A stretch of 64,000 nucleotides of DNA, from the NCBI GenBank assembly GCA_905182035.1, contig CAJIZL010000017.1, positions 1 through 64,000 of the forward strand, in the 5' to 3' direction. Positions 25,022 through 34,766 of the stretch are shown in pieces. Position 1 is the stretch's first letter. Every line of letters begins with the position of its first letter. Position numbers and translations under genes: made by a program. Below the pieces are notes generated by a model. That model made no database searches. It was not told where the DNA came from and worked only from the letters and a program-made list of their open reading frames with translations. The stretch comes from Oceanospirillaceae bacterium ASP10-02a. Its GTDB lineage: Bacteria; Pseudomonadota; Gammaproteobacteria; Pseudomonadales; Balneatricaceae.

Positions 25022-28000
25022 ATGACTAACATTATTTCTTCATTGTCTAATAAAGAGCAACTGCATAATATTCGCCTAGGTATGCGTGCGGCCTATCTAG
25101 CCGATGAAAAAGTGTGCATTGAAGCCTTATTGAAGGGTTTCAATTTAGCAGCAGATTCACGTGAAAAAATGTCTACACAGGCTGCAAATCTGGTACGTCA
25201 TGTACGTAATCACTCTAGCCCAACCATGATGGAAAAGTTCCTTGGGGAATATGGCTTAAGCACAAAGGAAGGTGTGGCGCTCATGTGTATGGCGGAAGCC
25301 TTGTTGCGAGTGCCAGACAAAGCCACCATTGATGCCTTGATTGAAGATAAGGTGCAAGCAGGGGACTGGTCTAGCCACCTTGGGCACTCTAATTCATCGT
25401 TAATTAATTCCTCAACATGGGCCTTGTTAGTGACAGGCAAATTGTTGGCCCCGGTAGATGCAGACAAAGTAGGCTCCACCATGCGTGGCCTTGTGAAACG
25501 TGTGGGCGAACCCGTTGTGCGTAATGCTGTGGCCCAAGCAATGAAAGAACTTGGTTCTCAGTTCGTGCTAGGCCGTACTATGGAAGAGGCAACGCGACGC
25601 GCCAAAAAGTTGACTGCTCAAGGCTATACTTACTCCTATGACATGCTTGGTGAGGCGGCCTGCACAGCAGAGGATGCAGCTCGCTATTTTGATGCCTATA
25701 GCAAAGCCATTGCAGACCTATCTCCCTATTGCAACGATAATGATATACGTAATAACTCTGGTATCTCGGTAAAGTTATCGGCCTTGCACCCACGTTATGA
25801 ATGGGGTCAGCGCAATCGTGTATTAACAGAGTTGGTGCCGCAGGTATTGGCCTTAGCGTTGCAAGCCAAAGAAGCCAACATGGGTTTTAATGTAGATGCT
25901 GAGGAAGCTGATCGGTTAGACATTTCCCTTGATGTGATTGCTGCTGTATTAGCTGCACCAGAGTTAGCTGGCTGGAACGGCTTTGGTATTGTGGTACAGG
26001 CCTTTAGTAAACGTGCACCGTGGGTGTTGGATTGGCTCTATGCATTAGCCACGGGCTTAGATCGGAAAATTATGGTGCGCTTGGTTAAGGGTGCCTACTG
26101 GGATGCGGAAATAAAACGTGCCCAAGTGTTAGGGTTAACGGGGTTTCCTGTGTTTACCCGTAAAGCCAATACGGATTTGTCTTATTTAGCCTGTGCTAAA
26201 CAAATCTTAGCTATGAATGATCGCATTTATGCTCAATTTGCCACCCACAATGCCCACTCTGTAGCAGCTATTTTGCATCTGGCAGGTTCTGACCATGCCT
26301 ATGAATTCCAGCGCTTACATGGCATGGGTGAATCTTTACATGCCAGTGTGATGGCTCAAGGTGGTATACGTTGTCGTGTTTATGCACCAGTAGGTGCACA
26401 CCAAGACTTATTGGCCTACCTCGTTAGGCGTTTGTTAGAAAATGGTGCTAACTCCTCCTTTGTTCACCAGCTAGTGAGCCCAGAAATTGCCCCAGAAGCT
26501 ATTGCTCAAGACCCTGTGAATGTCGTTTTAGAGCGCTTAGATCAGGGCTTAAGTTGCAGCAGCCATGCCATTGTGCAGCCAAAAGATTTGTTTGGCCAAG
26601 ATCATGGCAACTCTAGAAAAAACGCTAAGGGCTGGGATATTACTGACTCACCTACGGTTGAATCTATGGAATCTGAGCGAGTGTATTTGGCACAAGAATA
26701 TTGGCAGGCTATGCCGATTTTGGCTAATCACCAGCCTAAAGCAAAGGCTCCACTATGGGTTATCAACCCTGCCACCGATGACGAGCGGGTGGGTCAAGTT
26801 TATATGACCTCTAAAGAGCAGGTTGAAGCTGCAATAGAGTCGGCACCTATAGGTCAGGTTCAGTGGCTTGCAATGCCCATTGCACAGCGTGTGGCTTGTT
26901 TTGAAAAAGCAGCAGACTTGTACGAAGCTAATGCAACGGAACTGTTTGCTATATTAGCTAGGGAAGCTGGAAAAACTTGGCTAGATGCTGTAGGTGAGTT
27001 ACGTGAAGCAGTTGATTTTGCGCGTTTTTACGCACAAGAAATGGCCGCAGTGCCTCAAAGTCAGGGCCGTGGTGTAGTCAGTTGTATCTCACCGTGGAAT
27101 TTCCCCTTGGCTATTTTTAGTGGCCAAATATTTGCCGCACTGGCAGCGGGTAATGCCGTACTAGCCAAGCCTGCGGGCCAAACTAATTTAGTCGCTCATA
27201 GAGCGGTGCAGCTGATGCACGAAGCTGGCATTCCTGTAGCAACAGTTCAGTTTGTACCAGGTGGTCCACAAGACGTAGGTGTGCCTATTACCAGTGATGC
27301 ACGGGTGAGTGGTGTATGTTTTACCGGTTCTACAGCCACGGCACAACACATCAACCGTGTGATGGCGACACACTTGGCCGCAGATGCCGTTATGATTGCT
27401 GAAACTGGTGGCCTCAACGCCATGATTGTGGATTCTACGGCGTTACCTGAACAAGTAGTGCGCGACGTATTGGCTTCGGCTTTCCAAAGTGCTGGCCAGC
27501 GTTGTTCAGCCCTGCGTATGTTGTACTTACAAGAAGATATTGCCGATAAGGTTTTGCATATGCTCTATGGTGCAATGGATGAACTTATCCTAGGCAATCC
27601 GTGGCATCTAAATACTGATCTTGGCCCGGTGATTGATGTAACCGCTAAAACTAAGATCGAAAACCACATTGCTGATCATGCTGCCAAAGGTAATGTGCTC
27701 AAGCAACTCGTGACACCAGAAACAGGTTTGTTTGTGGGCCCTGCGGTAATCAAGGTTAATGGTATTGAAGACCTTGGCGAAGAAATTTTTGGCCCCGTAT
27801 TGCATGTAGCCACCTTTGCCGCAAGAAACTTAGATAAGCTAATTGATACCATTAATGCACAAGGTTATGGCTTAACCTTTGGCATACATACCCGAGTGGA
27901 TGCCCGTGTTGAACAGCTGGTAAAAGGTATACACGCGGGTAATACCTACGTTAATCGTAATCAAATTGGTGCAGTAGTGGGTAGCCAACCGTTTGGTGGC

Positions 28001-28699
28001 GAAGGCCTATCGGGTACTGGGCCTAAGGCTGGTGGCCCACAGTATGTACAGCGCTTGCGTCGACCGCTGGTGGTGCAGGCAGCCTGTACAACAGGGACTG
28101 TTGTTAGCCTAGGAAAGGTGCAGCAAGCCATAGACTCCCTATCCATCAAGGCGCTCATTGAATGGCAGCAAAGCAGCGATCGTGTGTCACAAATGGCTCA
28201 AGTTTTTGGTTCACAAGCTAGCCGATTACAGGATTTGTGTCGCGATGTGGTGCTGTTGCCCGGCCCAACGGGAGAGTTAAATCAGCTCAGTACCATCGCC
28301 CGTGGCGTTGTTTTGTGCTTAGGGCCAGACCGACACGCTGCCTTGCTGCAAGCTCAGACAGCATTAGCTCAAGGCAACGGTGTTGTGTTGGTAGCCAATG
28401 ACCTTAATTTGCCCAACAGTGATTTGCCCTTAGTGGTGGTTAAAGGGCAGCTTGCAGCTACAGACATCACCTCGTTGTCGGGCTATCATGCCGTAGCTGC
28501 AAATGGTGATACCCTAACTGCAAATGATGAGGTCTCCTACCAAAAACAATTAAGGCAGGCCTTAGCTGATAAGTCTGGTCCATTAGTGCCATTAATTAGT
28601 GAGACCGCAGACCCACAGCGGTATACCATGGAACGCCATTTGTGTATCGATACAACTGCTGCGGGAGGCAATGCGAGCCTCATTGCAGCAGGGGAATAA
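25022..28699 (+). CDS. putA: Bifunctional proline dehydrogenase / P5C dehydrogenase PutA
   Basis: Oxidises proline to glutamate in two steps on one polypeptide. The FAD-dependent proline dehydrogenase barrel occupies roughly residues 150-480 (SVKLSALHPRYE, MVRLVKGAYWDAEIK, YEFQRLHGMGE). The aldehyde dehydrogenase occupies about 570-1020 with NFPLAIF, AETGGLNAM (catalytic-region Glu near 792) and GQRCSALR (Cys near 826). A C-terminal domain of ~200 residues follows. E. coli PutA (1320) begins with a ribbon-helix-helix DNA-binding domain; this 1225-residue protein has none, so it should not repress its own gene. Confidence 0.96.
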   Translation: MTNIISSLSNKEQLHNIRLGMRAAYLADEKVCIEALLKGFNLAADSREKMSTQAANLVRHVRNHSSPTMMEKFLGEYGLSTKEGVALMCMAEALLRVPDKATIDALIEDKVQAGDWSSHLGHSNSSLINSSTWALLVTGKLLAPVDADKVGSTMRGLVKRVGEPVVRNAVAQAMKELGSQFVLGRTMEEATRRAKKLTAQGYTYSYDMLGEAACTAEDAARYFDAYSKAIADLSPYCNDNDIRNNSGISVKLSALHPRYEWGQRNRVLTELVPQVLALALQAKEANMGFNVDAEEADRLDISLDVIAAVLAAPELAGWNGFGIVVQAFSKRAPWVLDWLYALATGLDRKIMVRLVKGAYWDAEIKRAQVLGLTGFPVFTRKANTDLSYLACAKQILAMNDRIYAQFATHNAHSVAAILHLAGSDHAYEFQRLHGMGESLHASVMAQGGIRCRVYAPVGAHQDLLAYLVRRLLENGANSSFVHQLVSPEIAPEAIAQDPVNVVLERLDQGLSCSSHAIVQPKDLFGQDHGNSRKNAKGWDITDSPTVESMESERVYLAQEYWQAMPILANHQPKAKAPLWVINPATDDERVGQVYMTSKEQVEAAIESAPIGQVQWLAMPIAQRVACFEKAADLYEANATELFAILAREAGKTWLDAVGELREAVDFARFYAQEMAAVPQSQGRGVVSCISPWNFPLAIFSGQIFAALAAGNAVLAKPAGQTNLVAHRAVQLMHEAGIPVATVQFVPGGPQDVGVPITSDARVSGVCFTGSTATAQHINRVMATHLAADAVMIAETGGLNAMIVDSTALPEQVVRDVLASAFQSAGQRCSALRMLYLQEDIADKVLHMLYGAMDELILGNPWHLNTDLGPVIDVTAKTKIENHIADHAAKGNVLKQLVTPETGLFVGPAVIKVNGIEDLGEEIFGPVLHVATFAARNLDKLIDTINAQGYGLTFGIHTRVDARVEQLVKGIHAGNTYVNRNQIGAVVGSQPFGGEGLSGTGPKAGGPQYVQRLRRPLVVQAACTTGTVVSLGKVQQAIDSLSIKALIEWQQSSDRVSQMAQVFGSQASRLQDLCRDVVLLPGPTGELNQLSTIARGVVLCLGPDRHAALLQAQTALAQGNGVVLVANDLNLPNSDLPLVVVKGQLAATDITSLSGYHAVAANGDTLTANDEVSYQKQLRQALADKSGPLVPLISETADPQRYTMERHLCIDTTAAGGNASLIAAGE

Positions 28700-28734
28700 T
28701 ATTAATTAAACTCGCTCGCTAGAGGTTTTAAGGC

Positions 28735-30009
28735 ATGATACTAGGCGCATACGGATTATTGTTAAAAAACCATACGCGCTTTGTACTGTTCGGTTTGATA
28801 ACGGCTTTTGCGTCTTCTTTTGGTCAGACCTATTTTATTGGCATATTTGGCCACGCCATTCAGCAAGATTTTGCCATGAGCCACACCCAATGGGGTGGTA
28901 TTTACATGGCCGGCACCTTGCTGAGCGCGTTGCTGTTGCCTATTACGGGCAAATTGATTGATCAGGTAACATTGCAGCGCTACACGTTTTTTGTGGTCTT
29001 GTGTTTGGCTTTTGCCTGTTGGTTTATTACTCAGGTGCATAGCCTTGCTTGGTTAGTTGTTGGGGTATTTTTATTACGTCAATCGGGTCAAGGACTAATG
29101 AGTCATGTGGCCTATACCTCCATGGGTCGTTATTTTGACCAGCAACGTGGTAAAGCCACAGCGATGGCAGCTATGGGTTTTGCCGCTGGTGAGGCGGTAT
29201 TGCCATTGATAGCGGTCATGGCTATTGCTGCGGTGGGCTGGCGTTGGAGTTATGCGGGTGTGGCTCTGATTGTATTGGTGCTAATACTGCCGACAAGTTT
29301 GTGGTTATTGCGAGGGCACCATGGACGCCACCAAGACTATGAGCAAAAGCTTAAACAGAGTGAGGAGGTTTCACTGTCACAACAAGCCTTTCCTACTCAA
29401 ATTGTTGAAAACCCTACTAGTGTAAAGTCTTGGCGGCGCCGAGATGTACTCAAAGATTATCGTTTTTACTTAATTTTACCTGGGGTATCGGCAACTTCTG
29501 TGGTGAGTACCGCGTTATTTTTTCATCACCTTAATCTGGCTGATGAAAAAGGCTGGTCCCATACCTTTATGACTGGCAATTACTTACTTTATTCATTCAT
29601 AGTCACGGTTATGGCTGTTATTGCGGGGCAACTGATTGATCGCTTCAGCGCTCTTGCCCTCATGCCGTTTACTCTGTTGCCTATAGCAGCAGCTCTGTTA
29701 ATGATTAACTTAGTGGATAGTTATTGGGTAATTTGGCCGTATATGGTGCTGCTAGGTATAGGTTCGGGTTTATCTCAAACAGCACAAGCTGCGCTTTGGC
29801 CAGAATGTTATGGTGTACGTTACTTAGGGTCTATTAAGAGCTTGTTTTGGACCGTTGTTGTATTTGCCTCGGCCTTAGGTCCGGTGTGGCTAGGGTACTT
29901 GGTTGATCTAGGCTATAGTTTTCAGCAATCGGTGTTAACTATGGTGGTATATTTGTTGTTGTCGACTGGCTTAATGATAATAGGCCTAAGAGGGTTTCGT
30001 TTGGCTTAG
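28735..30009 (+). CDS. MFS transporter
   Basis: A 424-residue protein with about twelve hydrophobic segments in two halves. It has an MFS-type loop after helix 2 (GKLIDQVTLQRY) and the matching GQLIDRFSALALMPF in the second half. A charged cytoplasmic loop of ~45 residues lies between the halves. The substrate is not recognisable. It starts 35 bp after putA, with GAGG upstream of the ATG, so cotranscription is likely and a role in uptake of proline or another amino/organic acid is possible. It is not the usual sodium:proline symporter PutP. Confidence 0.85.
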   Translation: MILGAYGLLLKNHTRFVLFGLITAFASSFGQTYFIGIFGHAIQQDFAMSHTQWGGIYMAGTLLSALLLPITGKLIDQVTLQRYTFFVVLCLAFACWFITQVHSLAWLVVGVFLLRQSGQGLMSHVAYTSMGRYFDQQRGKATAMAAMGFAAGEAVLPLIAVMAIAAVGWRWSYAGVALIVLVLILPTSLWLLRGHHGRHQDYEQKLKQSEEVSLSQQAFPTQIVENPTSVKSWRRRDVLKDYRFYLILPGVSATSVVSTALFFHHLNLADEKGWSHTFMTGNYLLYSFIVTVMAVIAGQLIDRFSALALMPFTLLPIAAALLMINLVDSYWVIWPYMVLLGIGSGLSQTAQAALWPECYGVRYLGSIKSLFWTVVVFASALGPVWLGYLVDLGYSFQQSVLTMVVYLLLSTGLMIIGLRGFRLA

Positions 30010-30045
30010 AGCAAAGCATGGCTAGGCGTGCTGGCTACCAGCGAG

Positions 30046-30051
30046 TATAAT
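30046..30051 (+). promoter_or_regulatory. Candidate -10 before trpGDC
   Basis: A perfect TATAAT in the 99-bp gap between the MFS gene and trpG, 58 bp before the GTG start. The -35 at 17 bp is poor. No leader peptide with Trp codons and no TrpR-type operator is visible here, unlike in front of trpR. Confidence 0.4.
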
Positions 30052-30108
30052 GCTTGCCAGTTCAAACCGTTAAATGGTTTGTGATATATCTCCCAGTGGG
30101 ACTTTTCT

Positions 30109-30687
30109 GTGCTGTTAATGCTCGATAATTACGACTCGTTCACCTACAACCTAGTGCGTTATTTTCGCGAACTGGGGGCTGAGGTTGTGGTTTATCGTAA
30201 CGATGAAATTAGCCTTGCAGAAATTGAGCAATTAGCGCCAAGCCATATAGTGATCTCCCCAGGGCCATGCACGCCTGACGAAGCTGGAATCTCTATGGCT
30301 GCGATAGCTCATTTTGCTGGAAAAATACCACTTCTAGGCGTGTGTTTAGGCCACCAGAGTATTGGTCAGGTATTTGGTGGCAAGGTAGTTCGAGCAGAAA
30401 AAGTGATGCACGGAAAAACCTCTATGGTGTCCCACGAACAAGCGGGTGTATTTGCTGGATTAGCGCAGCCTGTAGAAGTAACACGCTACCATTCTCTAGT
30501 GGTAGAAGCCCATTCCTTACCCGAATGTTTAGAGGTCACGGCATGGAGTTTAAATGCTGCTGGTGATAAAGAGGTCATTATGGGTATTCGCCATAAAACC
30601 CTCGATGTTGAAGGTGTTCAGTTCCATCCAGAATCTGTGTTAACCCATCAAGGCCATGAACTTTTGGCTAATTTCCTCAAACGTTAA
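30109..30687 (+). CDS. trpG: Glutaminase of anthranilate/aminodeoxychorismate synthase, trpGDC-linked
   Basis: A 192-residue class I glutamine amidotransferase closely matching the Pseudomonas TrpG pattern: [47 protein letters not shown] with the nucleophile Cys, MHGKTS, RYHSLVV, and FHPESVLT with His/Glu. GTG at 30109 is the start because the MLLM opening is conserved in the family. It stands ahead of trpD and trpC as in Pseudomonas. As trpE already has its own overlapping glutaminase gene, this copy may serve PabB (folate), both enzymes, or be redundant. Confidence 0.92.
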   Translation: MLLMLDNYDSFTYNLVRYFRELGAEVVVYRNDEISLAEIEQLAPSHIVISPGPCTPDEAGISMAAIAHFAGKIPLLGVCLGHQSIGQVFGGKVVRAEKVMHGKTSMVSHEQAGVFAGLAQPVEVTRYHSLVVEAHSLPECLEVTAWSLNAAGDKEVIMGIRHKTLDVEGVQFHPESVLTHQGHELLANFLKR

Positions 30688-30807
30688 TCGTTAACCTAAA
30701 AAAGACCCAATTATTTGCTAAATGCTGGTTATAAAGCCTGATTTTTGGCGGCGTTATTTGCTAGAGTAGTGAATGATTAAATTTGCGTAGTTGAATAAGG
30801 GTTCACT

Positions 30808-31830
30808 ATGAATATGCAGCAGGCTATTGCCGCCGTTACCGAACAACAAGACTTAAGCCAAGCCCAAATGCAGGCCGTGATGAACCTTATTATGACGGGC
30901 GAAGCAACTCAGGCCCAAGTGGGTGGGTTCTTGGTTGGTTTACGTATGAAAGGTGAAACCGTAGACGAGATTACCGGTGCGGTGATTGCCATGCGTGCAT
31001 TAGCCTCTGGCGTAGAAGTAAAAGGTGGGCATGTCATTGATACCTGCGGCACTGGTGGTGACAGCTCGGGCATATTCAACGTATCTACAGGCTGTGCTTT
31101 TATTGCATCAGCGGCTGGTGCTCAAGTAGCAAAACACGGTAACCGATCAATTTCTTCTAAAAGTGGCAGTTCTGACCTTCTTGAAGCGGCTGGCGTAGAT
31201 ATTATGCTCAAACCCATTCAGGTAGAGCGGTGTATCGCAGAATTAGGTGTGGGCTTTATGTTCGCTCCAGCCCATCACAGCGCTATGAAACATGCCATCG
31301 GCCCTCGTCGTGAAATGGCTATTCGAACCTTATTTAATATTCTAGGCCCACTAACCAATCCCGCCGGCGCACCTCATCAGGTGTTAGGTGTATTTAGTCG
31401 GCAATGGCAACGACCTATGGCTGAAGTGTTGCAGCGATTAGGCAGTAAACACGTTATGGTGGTTCATTCTGAAGATGGCTTAGACGAAATTAGCATTGCC
31501 GCGCCTACTCATGTGGTAGAACTGAATAACGGTGAAATTACCGAATACTCCATCGACCCTGCTGACTACAACCTATCCCATACAAGCTTAGAAGCTTTAG
31601 TGGTGGACGATGCGATAGGTAGCCTAAGGTTGATTAAACAAGCCTTTGCTGGCGAAGCCGGTGCACCATTGGATATGTTGTTACTCAATGCTGGTGCGGC
31701 TATTTATAGTGCAGATCTAGTAGTAGATCTGGCAACAGGCATAGAGCAGGCTAGAATTGCTATCAGCAGCGGCGCAGCCCAACAAAAGTTGGATGACCTG
31801 ATTCAATTCACACAAGGGCTAAATCCATAA
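30808..31830 (+). CDS. trpD: Anthranilate phosphoribosyltransferase
   Basis: Joins anthranilate to PRPP, second step of tryptophan synthesis. 340 residues with the PRPP motif [36 protein letters not shown], the anthranilate-binding [11 protein letters not shown] and the [14 protein letters not shown] block. It lies 120 bp after trpG. Its stop overlaps the trpC start by one base. Confidence 0.97.
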   Translation: MNMQQAIAAVTEQQDLSQAQMQAVMNLIMTGEATQAQVGGFLVGLRMKGETVDEITGAVIAMRALASGVEVKGGHVIDTCGTGGDSSGIFNVSTGCAFIASAAGAQVAKHGNRSISSKSGSSDLLEAAGVDIMLKPIQVERCIAELGVGFMFAPAHHSAMKHAIGPRREMAIRTLFNILGPLTNPAGAPHQVLGVFSRQWQRPMAEVLQRLGSKHVMVVHSEDGLDEISIAAPTHVVELNNGEITEYSIDPADYNLSHTSLEALVVDDAIGSLRLIKQAFAGEAGAPLDMLLLNAGAAIYSADLVVDLATGIEQARIAISSGAAQQKLDDLIQFTQGLNP

Positions 31831-32636
31831 TGAATACCCCAACGGTACTCAAGCGCATCGTAGCGCGCAAGCTTGAAGAAATAGCCGAGCGCCAGCAACA
31901 TACCACCATCGATGATCTAAAGCTCAAAATCAAAGCCAACCGCAGCGGACCCATGGCTCCACGTGGTTTTGCCAAAGCCATGCAAACCAAGTTAGATCAA
32001 GGTTTACCTGCGGTGATTGCCGAAGCAAAAAAAGCTTCTCCAAGTAAAGGTGTCATTCGTGAAGATTTTAATCCGGCACAAATTGCCGCCAGCTACCAAG
32101 CCGGTGGTGCAGCTTGTATGTCGGTATTAACGGATGCCGACTTCTTCCAAGGCCACGAAGACTATTTGCGGCAAGCGCGTGCAGCTTGTAACCTGCCTGT
32201 TATTCGTAAAGATTTTATTGTAGACCCTTATCAGGTGTATGAAGCCAGAGCAATTGGTGCAGATTGCATTTTACTGATTGTGGCTTGTTTGGAAGATCAG
32301 CAAATGCAAGATTTGGCTCAATTGGCTGAGGGCTTAGGAATGGATGTATTGGTAGAATCTCATGATGCAGAAGAGTTGGTCCGTGCCTTAAAGTTAAGTA
32401 CACCCTTGGTAGGCATTAATAATCGAAATTTACATACCTTTGACCTGACTCTGCAGACAACCTTTGATTTATTAGCCTTGGTGCCAGAAGATCGAATAGT
32501 GATTACGGAAAGTGGGATCCATACCCCTGCTGATGTAGTGCTGATGCAAAACCAAAATGTGAATGCCTTTTTGGTGGGAGAATCCTTCATGCGTGCCAGC
32601 GATCCTGGTGCGAAATTAGCTGAATTGTTCGGTTAA
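31830..32636 (+). CDS. trpC: Indole-3-glycerol phosphate synthase
   Basis: Ring closure of CdRP to indole-3-glycerol phosphate. A monofunctional TIM-barrel protein of 268 residues. Motifs are [13 protein letters not shown] with the catalytic Lys, [45 protein letters not shown] and [10 protein letters not shown]. No fused TrpF domain, as is usual outside the enterics. Coupled to trpD by a TAATG overlap. Confidence 0.97.
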   Translation: MNTPTVLKRIVARKLEEIAERQQHTTIDDLKLKIKANRSGPMAPRGFAKAMQTKLDQGLPAVIAEAKKASPSKGVIREDFNPAQIAASYQAGGAACMSVLTDADFFQGHEDYLRQARAACNLPVIRKDFIVDPYQVYEARAIGADCILLIVACLEDQQMQDLAQLAEGLGMDVLVESHDAEELVRALKLSTPLVGINNRNLHTFDLTLQTTFDLLALVPEDRIVITESGIHTPADVVLMQNQNVNAFLVGESFMRASDPGAKLAELFG

Positions 32637-32844
32637 TCATAATTAATGAAAATGAGAGGTCATTTGCTATGAAAAACTTCTTACACGGTGGCCAAACTAA
32701 TACTAATGCTGTGCCGTAGGTCATGTCGATGGCACCGTAGATCTGCGTGGCTATATTGGCATTTCTTTATTTGGTTTTACCTCAGTTTGGCGTCCGCAGC
32801 GGTAACAACAATAGATCAACACATACATTAGGCAATAGAATATT
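32637..32844. other. Possible gene remnant between trpC and osmC
   Basis: 208 bp without an intact gene. A frame opens at 32669 as MKNFLHGGQTNTNAVP and stops. After a shift of frame, near 32709, another run reads about 30 codons (GHVDGTVDLRGYIG, then ISLFGFTSVWRPQR) to a stop. This could be a frameshifted small gene or chance. In Pseudomonas aeruginosa this position holds vfr (crp), and I see no crp-like sequence here. Confidence 0.35.
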
Positions 32845-33270
32845 ATGGAAGCAAAAATTAGTTGGGTCGGCGGCGTTAGTTTTAAAACCGAATCAGGCTC
32901 AGGCCATACAGTGACTGTAGATGGCCCACCTAATTCGGGTGGTGAAAATCTTGGTGCTCGGCCTATGGAATTAATATTAATGGGGTTGGGTGGTTGTACG
33001 GCGTTTGACGTGATGACTATTCTTAAAAAAACTCGCCAAGACGTAACGGATTGTGTGGCACAACTGAGCGCAGAACGTGCTGACACTGTACCTTCTGTGT
33101 TCACTAAAATTCATGTTCACTTTGTGGTGACTGGTCGTAATTTAAAAGAAAAACATATCGCACGTGCTATCACGTTATCAGCTGATGAGTATTGTTCTGC
33201 TTCCATTATGTTGGAGAGGAGCGGTGTTGAAATTACCCACGATTATGAAATCAGAGAGTTGGATGCCTAA
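32845..33270 (+). CDS. OsmC-family protein (YhfA type)
   Basis: A 141-residue OsmC/Ohr-fold protein. Family features are [26 protein letters not shown] with the first conserved Cys, and [11 protein letters not shown] with the second, in the YhfA subgroup arrangement. OsmC/Ohr proteins reduce organic peroxides with a Cys pair; the YhfA branch has no firm function. It occupies the place of the P. aeruginosa PA0653 homologue downstream of trpGDC, minus the intervening crp/vfr gene. Its end overlaps hisC by 8 bp. Confidence 0.88.
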   Translation: MEAKISWVGGVSFKTESGSGHTVTVDGPPNSGGENLGARPMELILMGLGGCTAFDVMTILKKTRQDVTDCVAQLSAERADTVPSVFTKIHVHFVVTGRNLKEKHIARAITLSADEYCSASIMLERSGVEITHDYEIRELDA

Positions 33271-34360
33271 CTTGACCCCATCGCAAACAAACCTAAGCCG
33301 TTTTTGGTCACCCAAAGTACATGATTTATCACCTTATGTACCTGGAGAGCAGCCTAAGCTAAGCAACTTAGTGAAGCTTAATACCAATGAAAACCCGTTT
33401 CCACCTTCGCTCAAAGTGTTCGCAGCAATGCAGGATGAACTGAGCGAATCATTACGTTTGTACCCAGATCCTAATGCCACTGCATTACGTCAGTGTTTGG
33501 CCAGCTATAACGGTTTAATGGTTGATCAAGTGTTTGTAGGTAATGGTTCTGATGAAGTGTTAGCCCATGCTTTTCAGGCATTATTGCAACACGGCGAACC
33601 TTTGTTATTCCCCGATATTAGCTACAGCTTCTACCCAGTGTATTGCGGCTTATATGGTATAGAGAAGGGCGAAGTGCCCCTAGCTGATGACCTCACCATT
33701 AACGTGTCTGAATACCAACAGCCTAATGGTGGTGTGATTTTACCCAATCCCAATGCGCCAACTGGCGAGCTACTCGGTCTAGTGGCCATCCGTCAATTAC
33801 TGACGGCCAACCCCAATAGAGTAGTGGTGATAGACGAGGCTTATATCGATTTTGGTGGCCAGTCAGCTACGCAGTTAGTGCCAGAATTTGATAATCTATT
33901 GGTGGTTCAAACCTTATCAAAATCACGTTCGTTGGCAGGTTTGAGAGTGGGTTTTGCGTTTGGCCAAAGTCACCTAATAGAAGCACTAGAAAGAGTTAAA
34001 AATAGTTTTAATTCATACCCTTTGAGCCGTGAATCTCAAGCGGGGGCCATCGCGGCAATAGAAGATGAAAGTTACTTTCAACACACCTGCCAAGCCAATA
34101 TCGCGCAACGCGAAAAGCTAGCAGGCCAGTTGCAGGCATTGGGTTTTAGCATGACAAATTCCTATGCTAATTTCTTGTTTGTGACCCATAGCACCATGGA
34201 TGCAGTAGATATTGCAGCTGCATTAAGGCAGCAAGGCATTATTGTGCGTCATCTTACCAGCAGCCCACGTACCACCAATTATCTGCGTATTAGTGTAGGC
34301 AGTGCAAGGGAGTGTGAGTTGTTAGTGCAGGCTTTAACTGAACTGGTTGTTGGCAATTAG
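33263..34360 (+). CDS. hisC: Histidinol-phosphate aminotransferase
   Basis: PLP enzyme of 365 residues, class I/II aminotransferase fold, that turns imidazole-acetol phosphate into histidinol phosphate. It shows [47 protein letters not shown] and the Schiff-base Lys in [18 protein letters not shown] at 33263 is chosen, overlapping the osmC stop by 8 bp with GAGAG upstream. Longer upstream frames run through osmC and give no homology. Related aromatic aminotransferases could share this pattern, so substrate range is not certain. Confidence 0.9.
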   Translation: MPNLTPSQTNLSRFWSPKVHDLSPYVPGEQPKLSNLVKLNTNENPFPPSLKVFAAMQDELSESLRLYPDPNATALRQCLASYNGLMVDQVFVGNGSDEVLAHAFQALLQHGEPLLFPDISYSFYPVYCGLYGIEKGEVPLADDLTINVSEYQQPNGGVILPNPNAPTGELLGLVAIRQLLTANPNRVVVIDEAYIDFGGQSATQLVPEFDNLLVVQTLSKSRSLAGLRVGFAFGQSHLIEALERVKNSFNSYPLSRESQAGAIAAIEDESYFQHTCQANIAQREKLAGQLQALGFSMTNSYANFLFVTHSTMDAVDIAAALRQQGIIVRHLTSSPRTTNYLRISVGSARECELLVQALTELVVGN

Positions 34361-34410
34361 TGATTTTGGGCCTGCAGCTGTCTGTGCAATCCTACCAATC
34401 GCTAACTTAC

Positions 34411-34743
34411 CTAGGCACTAAGCGCCTTGCCACCCATCATATGCAAATGTATGTGGTATACCACTTGGCCACCGTCCGGGTTGCAGTTCATCTGCACACG
34501 GTATCCATCTTCTGCGACACCTGCTTGTTTAGCTAGCTTAGCCGCTGTAAGCATCATATGGCCTAGCAGTGCTTGATGCTCTGGGTTGGCATCATTAAGT
34601 GTGGCGATGGGCTGTTTAGGAATAATCAAATAATGCACTGGGGCTTTAGGTGAGATGTCCTTAAAAGCCAAAACTTGTTCATCTTCATAAACGATATCAG
34701 CTGGGATTTCTCGACTGATAATTTTGTCAAAAATGGTGCTCAT
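34411..34743 (-). CDS. hinT: HIT-family nucleotide hydrolase (HinT type)
   Basis: A 110-residue purine nucleoside phosphoramidase-like protein. The histidine triad HIHLHMM lies near the C-terminus and FKDISPKAPVHYLIIPK in the first half. Start is ATG at 34743, with GAGTG about six bases upstream; a GTG three codons earlier is the alternative. It follows purD by 23 bp on the same strand. Confidence 0.93.
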   Translation of the reverse strand: MSTIFDKIISREIPADIVYEDEQVLAFKDISPKAPVHYLIIPKQPIATLNDANPEHQALLGHMMLTAAKLAKQAGVAEDGYRVQMNCNPDGGQVVYHIHLHMMGGKALSA

Positions 34744-34766
34744 AGTAGTCACTCGGTGTTGGCTAA

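Noticed and set aside
32751-33104. Minus-strand reading frame of 117 codons across the trpC-osmC gap.
   Set aside because: Most of it lies opposite the clear OsmC gene, and the translation has no recognisable family features.
33164-33262. N-terminal extension of HisC reading through the OsmC gene.
   Set aside because: It is the alternative frame of osmC and gives no aminotransferase similarity; ATG 33263 is well placed.
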